Below, piece after piece: positions 11,402 through 20,623 of a DNA stretch of 64,000 nt. Each line of letters starts with the position of its first letter. Position 1 is the first letter of the stretch. Below the pieces are notes generated by a model. That model saw only the letters and a program-made list of their open reading frames with translations, ran no database searches and had not been told where the DNA came from. A program made the position numbers and the translations under genes. This DNA is from Flavobacteriales bacterium (GTDB taxonomy: Bacteria > Bacteroidota > Bacteroidia > Flavobacteriales > BACL11): assembly GCA_002705205.1 (NCBI GenBank), contig PAHP01000007.1:192122-256121 (forward strand), in the 5' to 3' direction.

Positions 11402-11496
11402 CTTAAACTCTTTGAGTTACAATCAATTAAAGATTATTTAGTTGAATAAAATGTAATATGCATATCTAGTTTTTGCAGAAAGTCTTAAAAATTGTT

Positions 11497-11504
11497 TATT
11501 TTAG
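11497..11504 (+). promoter_or_regulatory. Candidate -7 box upstream of the PorP/SprF-gldKLMN run
   Basis: TATTTTAG matches TAnnTTTG in seven of eight positions and lies 29 bases before the ATG at 11534. A TTTTG lies about 21 bases further upstream at 11471-11475, close to the spacing of a -33 element. It would drive the porP-like gene and possibly gldKLMN. Confidence 0.35.
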
Positions 11505-11533
11505 CCCCAGATTTTTTTAGAGAGAATAATTAG

Positions 11534-12451
11534 ATGAATAAAATATTGGTGTTATTGTTGAGTCTATTGCTAGTGATGGATGTCTTTGCTCAGCAAGATC
11601 CTCAGTTTAGCCAGAATATGTTTAATAAATTGGCTAATAACCCTGGATTTGCAGGTAGTAGGGGTAATGTTGCTACCTCTGTTTTACATAGGTCGCAGTG
11701 GATAGGTTTTGAAGGGTCTCCTTCAACTCAGAATTTTAGTATTGATGCAGAGATCCCTTTTTTAAATGGAGGCGTTGGATTGAATATTGTGAATGATAAA
11801 ATAGCTCAATTTAGTAATCTAGGGCTGCAAGCTTCTTATGCTTATAGGACAGAGTTAGGTGTTGGTCAAATAGGTATGGGAATGTCTGTTGGTATGTTTC
11901 AGAGTAGTTCTGATGGAAACTTTAACCCTGCGTCTACTGGTGATAAAAAAATTCCTATGGGGACTGTTCAGGGGTCTAAATTAGATCTGGGTGGTGGAGT
12001 GTATTTTAATACTCAGGATATGTATATTGGGATTTCTTCTACGCACATGAATGAGCCAATTATAGATTGGAGTGATGGTAAACAATATCCTTTAAAAAGA
12101 CATTATTTCTTAATTTCAGGGTATTATCATGAGATTAATCCTGTACTCTCTTTAAATCCTTCAATCTATTTAAAATCAGATGGGGCCACTAATCAATTAG
12201 ATATTAATAGTAATATAATATATACAAATCAGAACAATAATCAGATGTGGGGTGGCGTTAGTTATAGGTTGGATGAGGGTTTAATATTGCTTGCAGGGAT
12301 GGATATTAATGAAGATCTAAGGTTTGGTTTAGGTTATGATGTTACAATGGTTAACCCTATGGGGAATTCCTTAGAGTTCATGTTGGGTTATGACTTTAAG
12401 ATAAAGACGAATAAAGCGATATCAAAATACAAGAATCCTAGATTCTTATAA
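11534..12451 (+). CDS. PorP/SprF-family type IX secretion membrane protein
   Basis: 305-residue outer-membrane protein. A Sec signal peptide covers about residues 1-19 and ends VFAQ. The mature start, QDPQFSQNMFNKLANNPGFA, is the diagnostic opening of the PorP/SprF family, and the remainder alternates short strands typical of a small beta-barrel. Family members help deliver or attach T9SS products such as SprB to the surface. It sits 36 bases before gldK, an arrangement common in gliding Bacteroidota. I leave the symbol blank because several paralogues usually exist in a genome. Confidence 0.92.
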   Translation: MNKILVLLLSLLLVMDVFAQQDPQFSQNMFNKLANNPGFAGSRGNVATSVLHRSQWIGFEGSPSTQNFSIDAEIPFLNGGVGLNIVNDKIAQFSNLGLQASYAYRTELGVGQIGMGMSVGMFQSSSDGNFNPASTGDKKIPMGTVQGSKLDLGGGVYFNTQDMYIGISSTHMNEPIIDWSDGKQYPLKRHYFLISGYYHEINPVLSLNPSIYLKSDGATNQLDINSNIIYTNQNNNQMWGGVSYRLDEGLILLAGMDINEDLRFGLGYDVTMVNPMGNSLEFMLGYDFKIKTNKAISKYKNPRFL

Positions 12452-12487
12452 AACAAGATTTTAACTCACTTAGGTGATAAAATAAAT

Positions 12488-13798
12488 ATGAATATGAAAA
12501 AAATAATTTTATTAGGCTCTGTAGTAGCTCTTTTGAGTTCTTGTGGAGGTTCTGGAGGTGGAGAATTAATAGGTGTTCAGAAAAGACAGGATTGGAATCC
12601 TACAGATCCTTATGGAATGGTGTTTATTCCACAAGGAAGTTTTAATATGGGCCCTTCAGATCAAGATGCTCCATTTGCTAATGTTTCTCAGTCAAAAACT
12701 GTTTCTGTAGGAGCGTTTTATATGGATGAGACAGAAATTACAAATAATGAGTATCGTCAGTTTACAAACTGGGTGAGAGATTCTTTGGCTCATGTAATAC
12801 TAGGTGAAGCTGGAATTGAAGGTCATTTAATAGAGGAAGATAAGAATGGTAATTTTCTCGATCCTGCAAGAATTGATTGGAGTACAAGAATTAGGTGGAA
12901 TGATAGTGAGGTTAGAGAGATACTTGAAGAGGAGATGTATTTACCACAACATGAAAGATTAGAGGGGAGAAGAGAGTTTGATACACGAAAGTATGTATAT
13001 AAATACCAAGTGTTAGATATTGAAGCTGCTGCTGTAAAGGCAAGTAGAGAGAAGGGTGCTACAGGAGAAAGAGATAGGAGTGAGTTTTTATCTGAAATAG
13101 AGGTTAAGATTTATCCTGATACGTTAACATGGAATCATGATTATACGTATTCGTTTAATGACCCTTATACTAAAAATTATTTCTGGCATTCTGCTTTTGA
13201 TGATTATCCTGTAGTAGGAGTAAATTGGAAGCAAGCCAATGCTTTTGCTCATTGGAGAACTAAAATGATGAATTCTTTCTTAAGAAAGATTAAGCAGCCA
13301 ATATTACCTGACTTTAGATTACCTACAGAATCAGAATGGGAATATGCCTCAAGAGGAGGTTTAGATGCATCTCCATACCCTTGGGGAGGGCCTTATACTA
13401 GAAATCTCAAAGGTTGCTTTTTGGCAAACTTTAAGCCATTAAGAGGGAATTATACCGCTGATGGTGGTATAAAGGCAATAAAAACAGCTTCATATAATCC
13501 GAATGGATATGGACTGTATGATATGGCTGGAAATGTTGCTGAGTGGACTTCAAATGCCTTTGATGAATCTGCATTTTCATATTCACATGATATGAATATG
13601 GATTATCATTATAATGCAAAGGATGAAGATCATCCTGTCTTAAAAAGAAAATCAATTAGAGGAGGTTCTTGGAAAGATATAGCTTATTTTATACAAACAA
13701 GTACAAGAACATTTGAGTACCAGGACACGTCAAAATGTTATATAGGATTTAGATGTGCAGTTGACTTCCTTGGTAGAGATAAAAAAGATTTTGAATAA
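12488..13798 (+). CDS. gldK: Gliding motility / T9SS lipoprotein GldK
   Basis: Outer-membrane lipoprotein of the T9SS core, which with GldN forms the periplasmic ring. It has 436 residues. The lipobox LSSC is near residue 19 and the mature protein begins CGGSGGGELIG. The body is a formylglycine-generating-enzyme (SUMF1)-like fold, seen in YGMVFIPQGSFNMGPSD, DETEITNNEYRQF, LPTESEWEYASRGG and the terminal IRGGSWKD and CYIGFRCA motifs; it serves a structural role in this family. The start could be M1 or M3. First gene of gldKLMN. Confidence 0.96.
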   Translation: MNMKKIILLGSVVALLSSCGGSGGGELIGVQKRQDWNPTDPYGMVFIPQGSFNMGPSDQDAPFANVSQSKTVSVGAFYMDETEITNNEYRQFTNWVRDSLAHVILGEAGIEGHLIEEDKNGNFLDPARIDWSTRIRWNDSEVREILEEEMYLPQHERLEGRREFDTRKYVYKYQVLDIEAAAVKASREKGATGERDRSEFLSEIEVKIYPDTLTWNHDYTYSFNDPYTKNYFWHSAFDDYPVVGVNWKQANAFAHWRTKMMNSFLRKIKQPILPDFRLPTESEWEYASRGGLDASPYPWGGPYTRNLKGCFLANFKPLRGNYTADGGIKAIKTASYNPNGYGLYDMAGNVAEWTSNAFDESAFSYSHDMNMDYHYNAKDEDHPVLKRKSIRGGSWKDIAYFIQTSTRTFEYQDTSKCYIGFRCAVDFLGRDKKDFE

Positions 13799-13820
13799 TA
13801 ATTAAATAAAAGAAAAAATT

Positions 13821-14480
13821 ATGGGTTTTATAGATAGTTTAGAGAAAGTAACAGAAGCAAAGTGGTATAAATTGATGATGCCAAAACTATATGGCTGGGG
13901 TGCTGCGGTTGTAATTTTAGGAGCTTTATTTAAGATTGAACATTTGCCAGGCGCTTCATATATGTTAATGGCTGGACTAGGAATGGAAGCAATTATTTTC
14001 TTTTTCTCTGCTTTCGAAAAACCACACGTTGAGCCAGACTGGTCATTAGTATATCCAGAGCTTGCACACATGGAAGACCCTAATGCTGCTAAAAGACCAG
14101 CTCAGCAATTAGATGAAGCTTTGGCAAAAGCTAAGATTGATAATGAATTAGTTGAGAGCTTGAATGAAGGATTGAGGGCTTTTGGAGAGTCTGCAAAGCA
14201 ATTGAATGAGACTGTTTCTGCTGCAGCAGGTATCTCTGAATATAATTCTCAGATTGAAGAAGGTGTTAAGAACATGAATGCACTTAACTCTTTATACGAA
14301 CTACAGTTACAAACGTCTAATCAACAAATGGAAGCGACTACTATTTTCCTGCAGAACTTACAATCATCAGTTGAAGACTCTAAGAAATTTCAAGAGCAGG
14401 TGAGTAGTTTAGCAGATAACTTAGAACAATTGAATAAAGTATATGGAAACATGCTTAATGCAATGAATCCAAATAAATAA
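13821..14480 (+). CDS. gldL: Gliding motility / T9SS inner-membrane motor protein GldL
   Basis: Inner-membrane part of the proton-driven motor that powers T9SS and gliding. It has 219 residues. Two membrane helices lie at about 25-40 (GAAVVILGALFKI) and 47-65 (YMLMAGLGMEAIIFFFSAF). Glu56 inside the second helix matches the buried carboxylate that the family needs for proton coupling. The cytoplasmic remainder is a long coiled coil rich in Glu and Gln. It follows gldK by 22 bases and precedes gldM by 36. Confidence 0.96.
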   Translation: MGFIDSLEKVTEAKWYKLMMPKLYGWGAAVVILGALFKIEHLPGASYMLMAGLGMEAIIFFFSAFEKPHVEPDWSLVYPELAHMEDPNAAKRPAQQLDEALAKAKIDNELVESLNEGLRAFGESAKQLNETVSAAAGISEYNSQIEEGVKNMNALNSLYELQLQTSNQQMEATTIFLQNLQSSVEDSKKFQEQVSSLADNLEQLNKVYGNMLNAMNPNK

Positions 14481-14516
14481 TCATCTAAATTACTAACTAA
14501 AAAACACACAAATTAT

Positions 14517-16238
14517 ATGGCAGGAGGTAACTTGTCACCAAGACAAAGGATGATTAATATGATGTACTTAGTGCTTACAGCATTACTTGCACTAAATGTT
14601 TCAAAAGAAGTATTACAATCCTTTTTTGAAGTTAATAAAGGTATTGAGAGAACAACTAATAATTTTAACTTAAAGAATAGTGAGACATATTCTGCGTTTG
14701 ATAATGCTGCAGAAAACAATCCAATAAAATATCAAGAAGTTAGAGATCAAGCTTATTCAGTAAAGAATAAGGTTGATGGTATTATTCTTTATATACAAGA
14801 AATGAAGTATGATTTAGTCAGTGCAGTTGATGGTCAAAAAGTATATTTAGGTAGTCCAAAAGATGTTCTAGATGCAGAAGGAGACCCTATAGAAGAGAAA
14901 GTAATAGAAGGTAAGAAATTTAATGAATTATCTAATGAACAAAAGTATCTTCCAATTGCTTATTTAAATAACAAGGATAATAGAGATAAATCAGGAGCTC
15001 TTTTTTATCCAAAGAACCTAGGTCTTAATAAGAAAAGAGCTTCAGTATTAAAGAAGCAGATCGAAGAATATAGAGATTTTTTAATTGACTTAGCAGATGG
15101 AAATCAAAATTTAATAGACAATATTAATTTAGTTTTTGATATGTCTAATAAAGGATCTGGAAAAAAATTACAAACTTGGGAACAATATAATTTTGTTGAC
15201 ATGCCATCTGTTGGTGCTTTAACAATTCTCTCAAAAATTCAGTCAGATCTTAGGAATATTGAGGCGGATATGATTAATCATTTAAAAAGAAATATTGATG
15301 CTAAGTCATTGAAATTTACCTCAGCTGAGGCAATTCAAATCCCAAAAACAAATTTTGTATTAAGAGGCGATTCTTTTAGAGCACAAATATTTATTACAGC
15401 AAAGAATGAGAATCAGAATCCAGATATATATGTTGGAGATTACGATAGTTTAGGAGGAGGAAGATATCAAATGGTAGGAGATTATGAGACTATAAAAGTT
15501 GTAAATGGGAAAGGGATGTTTGCAAAAAGAACAACTTCTGAAGGAAATAAAAAATGGGGAGGTTTAATTGCAATGAAAACAGAGACAGGAACAAAGATGT
15601 ATCCTTTTAGTGGACGATATTTAGTTGCTGCTAAAACAGCTGTTGTTTCTCCTACTAAGATGAATATCCTTTATTTAGAAGTTGATAACCCATTAAAGAT
15701 ATCAGTCCCTGGCTATACGGCTGGTGAGATTTCTGCAGTTATTAATAATGGTAAGCTTTCAGCAGCTAAGAAGTCTTTAGGAGAGTATTCTGCCAGGCCT
15801 TCAAAAAAAGGCAAGGCTATCGTTACATTATATGCAAATGTTGATGGAAAACGCTCTAAAATGGGTGATATGGAATTTAGGGTAAAGGAGGTTCCTCCCC
15901 CTAAAGCAGAAGTAAGGTTTGCTACAGATGTAAAAGGAGAGCTCTTTATTGAAAAAATGAGAATGGTTGCTGCTGGCGGGCTCTCTGCAAAACTTAAAGA
16001 TTTTGATTTTGACGGAGTAAGATATATGATCGTTTCATTTAAACTTACGGGAATGTATAAAGGAGAGCAACAGTATGATGTAGCTAAATCTCCTAAGTTC
16101 ACAGATAAGATGGAAGGAATTATTAAAAATACTAAGGCAGGTAATACAATAACAATATCAAATATTAAAGCAAAAAGAGTTGACGCGAAGAATACAGGTG
16201 TTAGGTCTTTAGCATCAGTTGTTCTAACGATAAAATAA
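14517..16238 (+). CDS. gldM: Gliding motility / T9SS motor-shaft protein GldM
   Basis: Partner of GldL. It is an inner-membrane protein whose large periplasmic part spans towards the GldK-GldN ring. It has 573 residues. The start MAGGNLSPRQRMINMMYLV is typical, with one membrane helix at about 16-32 followed by a helical first domain (about 40-260) and beta-rich domains to the end, including a late VPPPKAEVRF hinge. The gene lies between gldL and gldN in the standard order, 6 bases before gldN. Confidence 0.97.
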   Translation: MAGGNLSPRQRMINMMYLVLTALLALNVSKEVLQSFFEVNKGIERTTNNFNLKNSETYSAFDNAAENNPIKYQEVRDQAYSVKNKVDGIILYIQEMKYDLVSAVDGQKVYLGSPKDVLDAEGDPIEEKVIEGKKFNELSNEQKYLPIAYLNNKDNRDKSGALFYPKNLGLNKKRASVLKKQIEEYRDFLIDLADGNQNLIDNINLVFDMSNKGSGKKLQTWEQYNFVDMPSVGALTILSKIQSDLRNIEADMINHLKRNIDAKSLKFTSAEAIQIPKTNFVLRGDSFRAQIFITAKNENQNPDIYVGDYDSLGGGRYQMVGDYETIKVVNGKGMFAKRTTSEGNKKWGGLIAMKTETGTKMYPFSGRYLVAAKTAVVSPTKMNILYLEVDNPLKISVPGYTAGEISAVINNGKLSAAKKSLGEYSARPSKKGKAIVTLYANVDGKRSKMGDMEFRVKEVPPPKAEVRFATDVKGELFIEKMRMVAAGGLSAKLKDFDFDGVRYMIVSFKLTGMYKGEQQYDVAKSPKFTDKMEGIIKNTKAGNTITISNIKAKRVDAKNTGVRSLASVVLTIK

Positions 16239-16244
16239 ATAATT

Positions 16245-17144
16245 ATGAAAAAAATAATATTATTATTTGTAGGTGTAACATTGTCTTTCAACAGTGTAAA
16301 TGCACAAGACGTGCTTACTACAGAAGAAATGAATTCTGTATATAAGAAAGAAAAACATCACAATAAAAGAGTACAGCCATACGCTCCTTTACGACAGGCA
16401 GATGTTATGTGGTCTCGTAAGATATGGAGGGAAATTGATCTGCGTCAAAAAATTAATCATCCATTTTATTATCCAGAAAATGATGGTATTGCTCATACTA
16501 TTGAAGATAGGAAAAGTTTAATAGATGTAATCTATTCTGCAATTAAAGAAGGAAGCATTACAGCTTATGGGAATGCTAGTATGGATGATGAGTTTAGAGA
16601 GCCAATGACGCCAGAGCAGATTAAAACTATTGGAGGAGCTAAAGAAACTATTGAAGAGTCTGTAAATTGGGATAAAGTGGCAGATGGCATGACTGAAGAG
16701 GAAGCATTGGAACGGAAGGTTATTAAAACAGAGTTTAACAGAAATACTGTTAAAAAATGGAGATTAAAAGAAGAGTGGTTTTTTGATAAACAAAGATCAG
16801 TAATGGATGTTAGAATTCTTGGAATTGCTCCTATGCAAGAAGACAAGGATGAGGTTACCGGTCAATTAACAGGTGGTTTCTCTCCATTATTCTGGGTTCA
16901 TTTCCCTGAAGCCAGAGAGGTCCTGATTAATGCTGAGGTTTTTAATTTAGTAAAGAATGATGCAGAAAGAAGAACATATGATGATATCTTCTGGAAAAGA
17001 ATGTTTGGTTCAACAATTATAAAGGAAGCAAGCGTTTCGGACAGAAAAGTTAATGAATATATGATTGGACTAGATGGATTATTAGAGGCCCAAAGAATTA
17101 AAGAAGAAATTTTTAATATTGAACATGACTTGTGGGAGTATTAA
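16245..17144 (+). CDS. gldN: Gliding motility / T9SS ring protein GldN
   Basis: Periplasmic protein that forms the T9SS ring with GldK. It has 299 residues with a Sec signal peptide of about 20 residues ending VNAQ. Conserved segments include DVMWSRKIWREIDLRQKINH near the N-terminus, YPENDGIAHTIEDRKSLIDV, the WRLKEEWFFDKQRSVMDVRI block and the RRTYDDIFWKRMFGS block. It is the last gene of gldKLMN and is followed 22 bases later by a strong terminator. Confidence 0.96.
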   Translation: MKKIILLFVGVTLSFNSVNAQDVLTTEEMNSVYKKEKHHNKRVQPYAPLRQADVMWSRKIWREIDLRQKINHPFYYPENDGIAHTIEDRKSLIDVIYSAIKEGSITAYGNASMDDEFREPMTPEQIKTIGGAKETIEESVNWDKVADGMTEEEALERKVIKTEFNRNTVKKWRLKEEWFFDKQRSVMDVRILGIAPMQEDKDEVTGQLTGGFSPLFWVHFPEAREVLINAEVFNLVKNDAERRTYDDIFWKRMFGSTIIKEASVSDRKVNEYMIGLDGLLEAQRIKEEIFNIEHDLWEY

Positions 17145-17165
17145 TTTCTATTTATCAAGTTAAAT

Positions 17166-17188
17166 AAAGCCCCTTTTGGGGCTTTTTT
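17166..17188 (+). terminator. Rho-independent terminator after gldN
   Basis: Perfect 8-bp stem AAAGCCCC/GGGGCTTT with a TTTT loop, ending in six T residues. It closes the gldKLMN transcript. Its T run stops only six bases before the ATG of the first polysaccharide gene at 17195. Confidence 0.92.
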
Positions 17189-17194
17189 ACTTTA

Positions 17195-18442
17195 ATGACA
17201 AAAGAGAATAAAATAGCAATTATAGGTTTAGGTTATGTAGGCCTTCCTCTAGCTATTGCTTTTTCTAAGTATTATAAGGTTATAGGCTTTGATATTGACT
17301 CTAATAGAGTTCAGGAATTAAATAATGCTGTTGATTCCAATGGAGATATTAGTTTCCAGATAAATAATAATATAAAATTTACAGATCAAGAAAAGGATCT
17401 GGTTTTACCTAATGTTTATATTATTACTGTCCCAACACCTGTAACTGCTAATAATATTCCTGATTTATCCCTTGTAGAAAATGCAACAAATATGGTTGCG
17501 AATTATCTCAGAAAAGGAGATCTTGTTATTTATGAGTCAACTGTTTATCCTGGCGTTACAGAGGAAATATGCGTTCCTATTCTTGAAAAGGGTTCTGGGA
17601 TGAAGTATAATGTTGATTTTTATTGTGGTTATAGTCCCGAACGGATTAGTCCTGGTAGTGGCAAATATAATTTACAGAATGTAGTTAAGATCACGTCTGG
17701 TTCAAATGATGATATTGCTCATGAAGTTGATCAGCTGTATAAAAAGGTGATAACAGCAGGAACATATAAAGCACCATCAATTAAAGTAGCTGAAGCTGCT
17801 AAAGTTGTAGAAAATACGCAGAGAGATGTGAATATTGCATTGATGAATGAATTAGCAATGATGTTTGATAAAATGCATATTGAGACTACAGAGGTTCTTA
17901 AAGCTGCTAAGACTAAGTGGAATTTTTTAGATTTTAGACCAGGTTTAGTAGGAGGGCATTGTATTGGTGTTGATCCTTATTATTTATTACATAAGTCTGA
18001 AGAAAGTGGATACAAACCAACGTTACTTTATTCGTCGAGAGAAATAAATAATAGTGTTGCTAGTTTTATTGTTAAAAAGACTATCGAATTAATGCTTGAG
18101 GCAGGTAAAATAATTAAAGGTTCATCGATCTTGTTATTAGGATATACATTTAAGGAAAATTGTGCAGATACTAGAAATACAAAAGTAAAAGATATTATCA
18201 CTAGATTAGAATCTGTTTCATGTAATGTCTCAGTTTATGATCCTTATATTAATGCAACTAATGATAATAAATTTATATTAGATCCGTTAGATAGTGATAA
18301 AAAATATGATGCTATTATTGCTGCTGTAGCTCATGATGAATTTTTAACATATTCTATTGATGATTTTTGTTCATTATCAAAAGGAAAACTTGTATTTTTG
18401 GACCTTAAGGGGATTTACGCAGAATCTACCTGGAAACTATAA
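17195..18442 (+). CDS. Nucleotide-sugar dehydrogenase, TviB/WbpA type (UDP-HexNAc 6-dehydrogenase)
   Basis: 415-residue NAD-dependent dehydrogenase predicted to oxidise C6 of a UDP-N-acetylhexosamine to the uronic acid. It shows the Rossmann motif IGLGYVGLPLA at about 9-19, the family signature GYSPERISPGSG, and the catalytic cysteine in GLVGGHCIGVDPYYL. The last motif is the TviB/WbpA/WecC form, unlike the GGSCFPKD of UDP-glucose dehydrogenases. Whether the substrate is UDP-GlcNAc, -GalNAc or -ManNAc cannot be decided. It opens the polysaccharide locus directly behind a terminator, with no visible promoter between. Confidence 0.93.
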   Translation: MTKENKIAIIGLGYVGLPLAIAFSKYYKVIGFDIDSNRVQELNNAVDSNGDISFQINNNIKFTDQEKDLVLPNVYIITVPTPVTANNIPDLSLVENATNMVANYLRKGDLVIYESTVYPGVTEEICVPILEKGSGMKYNVDFYCGYSPERISPGSGKYNLQNVVKITSGSNDDIAHEVDQLYKKVITAGTYKAPSIKVAEAAKVVENTQRDVNIALMNELAMMFDKMHIETTEVLKAAKTKWNFLDFRPGLVGGHCIGVDPYYLLHKSEESGYKPTLLYSSREINNSVASFIVKKTIELMLEAGKIIKGSSILLLGYTFKENCADTRNTKVKDIITRLESVSCNVSVYDPYINATNDNKFILDPLDSDKKYDAIIAAVAHDEFLTYSIDDFCSLSKGKLVFLDLKGIYAESTWKL

Positions 18443-18451
18443 AGATATAAT

Positions 18452-19282
18452 ATGAATGAAGAATTAAATGTAAAAGAACTTTTTGCAAACTTTGTAAAGT
18501 TTAATATTAGAAATAAGAAAAGAATATTAATGTTTCTATTATTAGGATTTATGAGTGTTGTTGTATATCAGAAGTTTAAGATTCCTTATTATGAAACAAA
18601 AGCAATTTGCAGCTCAGGTATTTCAGAGTATGAAAGACAAGAACAGGTTGATGATTTAAGCCAAAGAACTGCAATTGATTTAATTAATCACCTTCAGATA
18701 AATGTTGAGAACAAAGATTATGGTCAGCTTGCTGTATTATTAAATATTGACACTATAGTTGCTGAGAAGATAAAAAAGATAGAGGCTATACAATTGTATC
18801 AGCAAGATAAGAATGAGAAGTTTTATGCATTAAATAAATTTGAGATTCTTTTAATTTTATATGATAATAAAGTTACAGATGAGATCAAACATGGTTTAAT
18901 TGATTATTTTGGGAATAATAAATATGTTTTAGATTATTATACAGCATATAAACATACTTGTGATAATTTAATTAATGATATTAATGAAGAAATAACAGTA
19001 TTAAATCAAATTAGGAAAGAAACACTGAATAGTAGCATTACAGTTGGTTCATCTAATACTGTAACAGGGAAGAGTAGAAAATTAAGTAATGAGATAATAG
19101 CACTATCGTATTTGAGAGAAGAGATAATGATAAATATGCAATTACTTAAGCCTCTCTCTTTTGTTCAGGAATTTGCACAAGTAAATCAGAAAGAAGATGA
19201 GATTTTTTCATGGGGATTATTAAGTCTCTTTATTAGTTATATTATAGCGAATATTGTTTCAATAGTCTTAGAGGTTAGATAA
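18452..19282 (+). CDS. Wzz-like chain-length determinant (polysaccharide co-polymerase) candidate
   Basis: 276-residue inner-membrane protein with the two-helix topology of polysaccharide co-polymerases: one helix near residues 25-43 (ILMFLLLGFMSVVVY) and one near the end (LLSLFISYIIANIVSIVL, about 252-271). A roughly 210-residue, mostly helical periplasmic domain lies between. There is no tyrosine-kinase domain and no recognisable outer-membrane export domain. Position between two nucleotide-sugar dehydrogenases in a Wzx/Wzy-type locus supports chain-length control. The assignment rests on topology and context, because sequence motifs in this family are weak. Confidence 0.6.
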   Translation: MNEELNVKELFANFVKFNIRNKKRILMFLLLGFMSVVVYQKFKIPYYETKAICSSGISEYERQEQVDDLSQRTAIDLINHLQINVENKDYGQLAVLLNIDTIVAEKIKKIEAIQLYQQDKNEKFYALNKFEILLILYDNKVTDEIKHGLIDYFGNNKYVLDYYTAYKHTCDNLINDINEEITVLNQIRKETLNSSITVGSSNTVTGKSRKLSNEIIALSYLREEIMINMQLLKPLSFVQEFAQVNQKEDEIFSWGLLSLFISYIIANIVSIVLEVR

Positions 19283-19289
19283 TATTAAT

Positions 19290-20612
19290 ATGAGAGTAGC
19301 AATAGTAGGTTCAGGATATGTTGGATTGGTGGCAGCAGCTTGCTTAGCAGAAATGGGTAATAATGTTATTTGTGTTGATATTGATGAGATAAAAATAGCT
19401 AAACTTAAAAAAGGTATTATACCAATTTATGAGCCTGGTCTTTCAGAATTAGTTTTAGAGAATAAGAAAAAAGGCAGCTTAGACTTTACAATTAATATTA
19501 ATGAATCCTTAGAATTAGCTGAAATTGTTTTTATTGCTGTTGGAACTCCTATGGGAGATGATGGATCTGCTGATTTAAAATATGTTTTAGAAGTTGCAAA
19601 ATCAATTGGAGAGAATATGCAGCATCATTTAATTGTTGTTGATAAATCTACGGTTCCTATAGGTACGGCAGATAACGTTAGAGATACTATTCAAGGTGCT
19701 TTAAATAGAAGAGAGTCAGATTTGACATTTGATGTTGTTTCGAACCCTGAGTTTTTAAAGGAGGGATCCGCAATTAATGACTTTATGCACCCTGATAGAG
19801 TTGTTGTTGGAACTAATAATGATAAATCTATGCAGATTATGAAAGATTTATATGCTCCTTTTACTGTTAGTAGCGATAGATTTATTGGTATGGATATTAG
19901 GTCAGCAGAAATGACGAAATATGCTGCTAATGCGATGCTTGCTACTAAAATTTCATTTATAAATGAAATTGCTAATATATGTGAACATATTGGAGCAGAT
20001 GTAAATCAAGTCCGAAAAGGAATTGGAAGTGATAAAAGGATCGGATATAAATTTATATATCCTGGCTGTGGTTATGGAGGGAGTTGCTTCCCTAAAGATG
20101 TTCAAGCTTTAATAAATATTGCAAAGGGAGAAGGGTATAGCCCTGATTTATTAGATGCAGTTGAGAAAGTTAATAATATACAGAAAGAGGTTTTGTTTTC
20201 AAAGTTAAAAGAGAACATTGGGTCTTCATTTAAAGATAAAACAATAGCTATTTGGGGTTTAGCATTTAAGCCAAATACTGATGATATGAGAGAGGCTCCT
20301 TCAATTAATTTGATAAGATCTATTGTTAAAGAAGGTGGTAGGGTGAATGCTTATGACCCTAAAGCAATACATGAAGCTAGGTTTTACTTAAAAGATATTG
20401 ATATTAATTATTATGATAATAAATATGATGTCTTGGAAAATGCCGACGCTTTAGTACTCGTAACAGAATGGAAGGAATTTAGAAGTCCTGATTTTGATAT
20501 CATGCGCTTAAAAATGAAAGGGAATCTATTTATTGATGGCAGGAATCAATTTAAATTAGGTTTTATTAAAAGTAAAGGTTTGCGATATATCCAGATAGGT
20601 GTAAAAGCATAA
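19290..20612 (+). CDS. ugd: UDP-glucose 6-dehydrogenase
   Basis: 440-residue enzyme that oxidises UDP-glucose to UDP-glucuronate with two NAD. Visible are the Rossmann motif VGSGYVGLVAAACLAEMGN at the N-terminus, VVSNPEFLKEGSAINDF, the dimer-helix region with MTKYAANAMLATKISFINE, and the catalytic Cys in GCGYGGSCFPKDVQAL. The C-terminal domain contains AIWGLAFKPNTDDMREAPS. It lies 8 bases after the Wzz-like gene and 12 before a flippase gene. The product could be a backbone sugar or the precursor of other uronic acids. Confidence 0.95.
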   Translation: MRVAIVGSGYVGLVAAACLAEMGNNVICVDIDEIKIAKLKKGIIPIYEPGLSELVLENKKKGSLDFTININESLELAEIVFIAVGTPMGDDGSADLKYVLEVAKSIGENMQHHLIVVDKSTVPIGTADNVRDTIQGALNRRESDLTFDVVSNPEFLKEGSAINDFMHPDRVVVGTNNDKSMQIMKDLYAPFTVSSDRFIGMDIRSAEMTKYAANAMLATKISFINEIANICEHIGADVNQVRKGIGSDKRIGYKFIYPGCGYGGSCFPKDVQALINIAKGEGYSPDLLDAVEKVNNIQKEVLFSKLKENIGSSFKDKTIAIWGLAFKPNTDDMREAPSINLIRSIVKEGGRVNAYDPKAIHEARFYLKDIDINYYDNKYDVLENADALVLVTEWKEFRSPDFDIMRLKMKGNLFIDGRNQFKLGFIKSKGLRYIQIGVKA

Positions 20613-20623
20613 CTATTTATATT

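Noticed and set aside
15713-16291. 192-residue open frame on the minus strand opposite gldM and the gldN start
   Set aside because: It is antisense to well-conserved gldM, its translation is low-complexity hydrophobic, and it has no promoter. Shadow frame.
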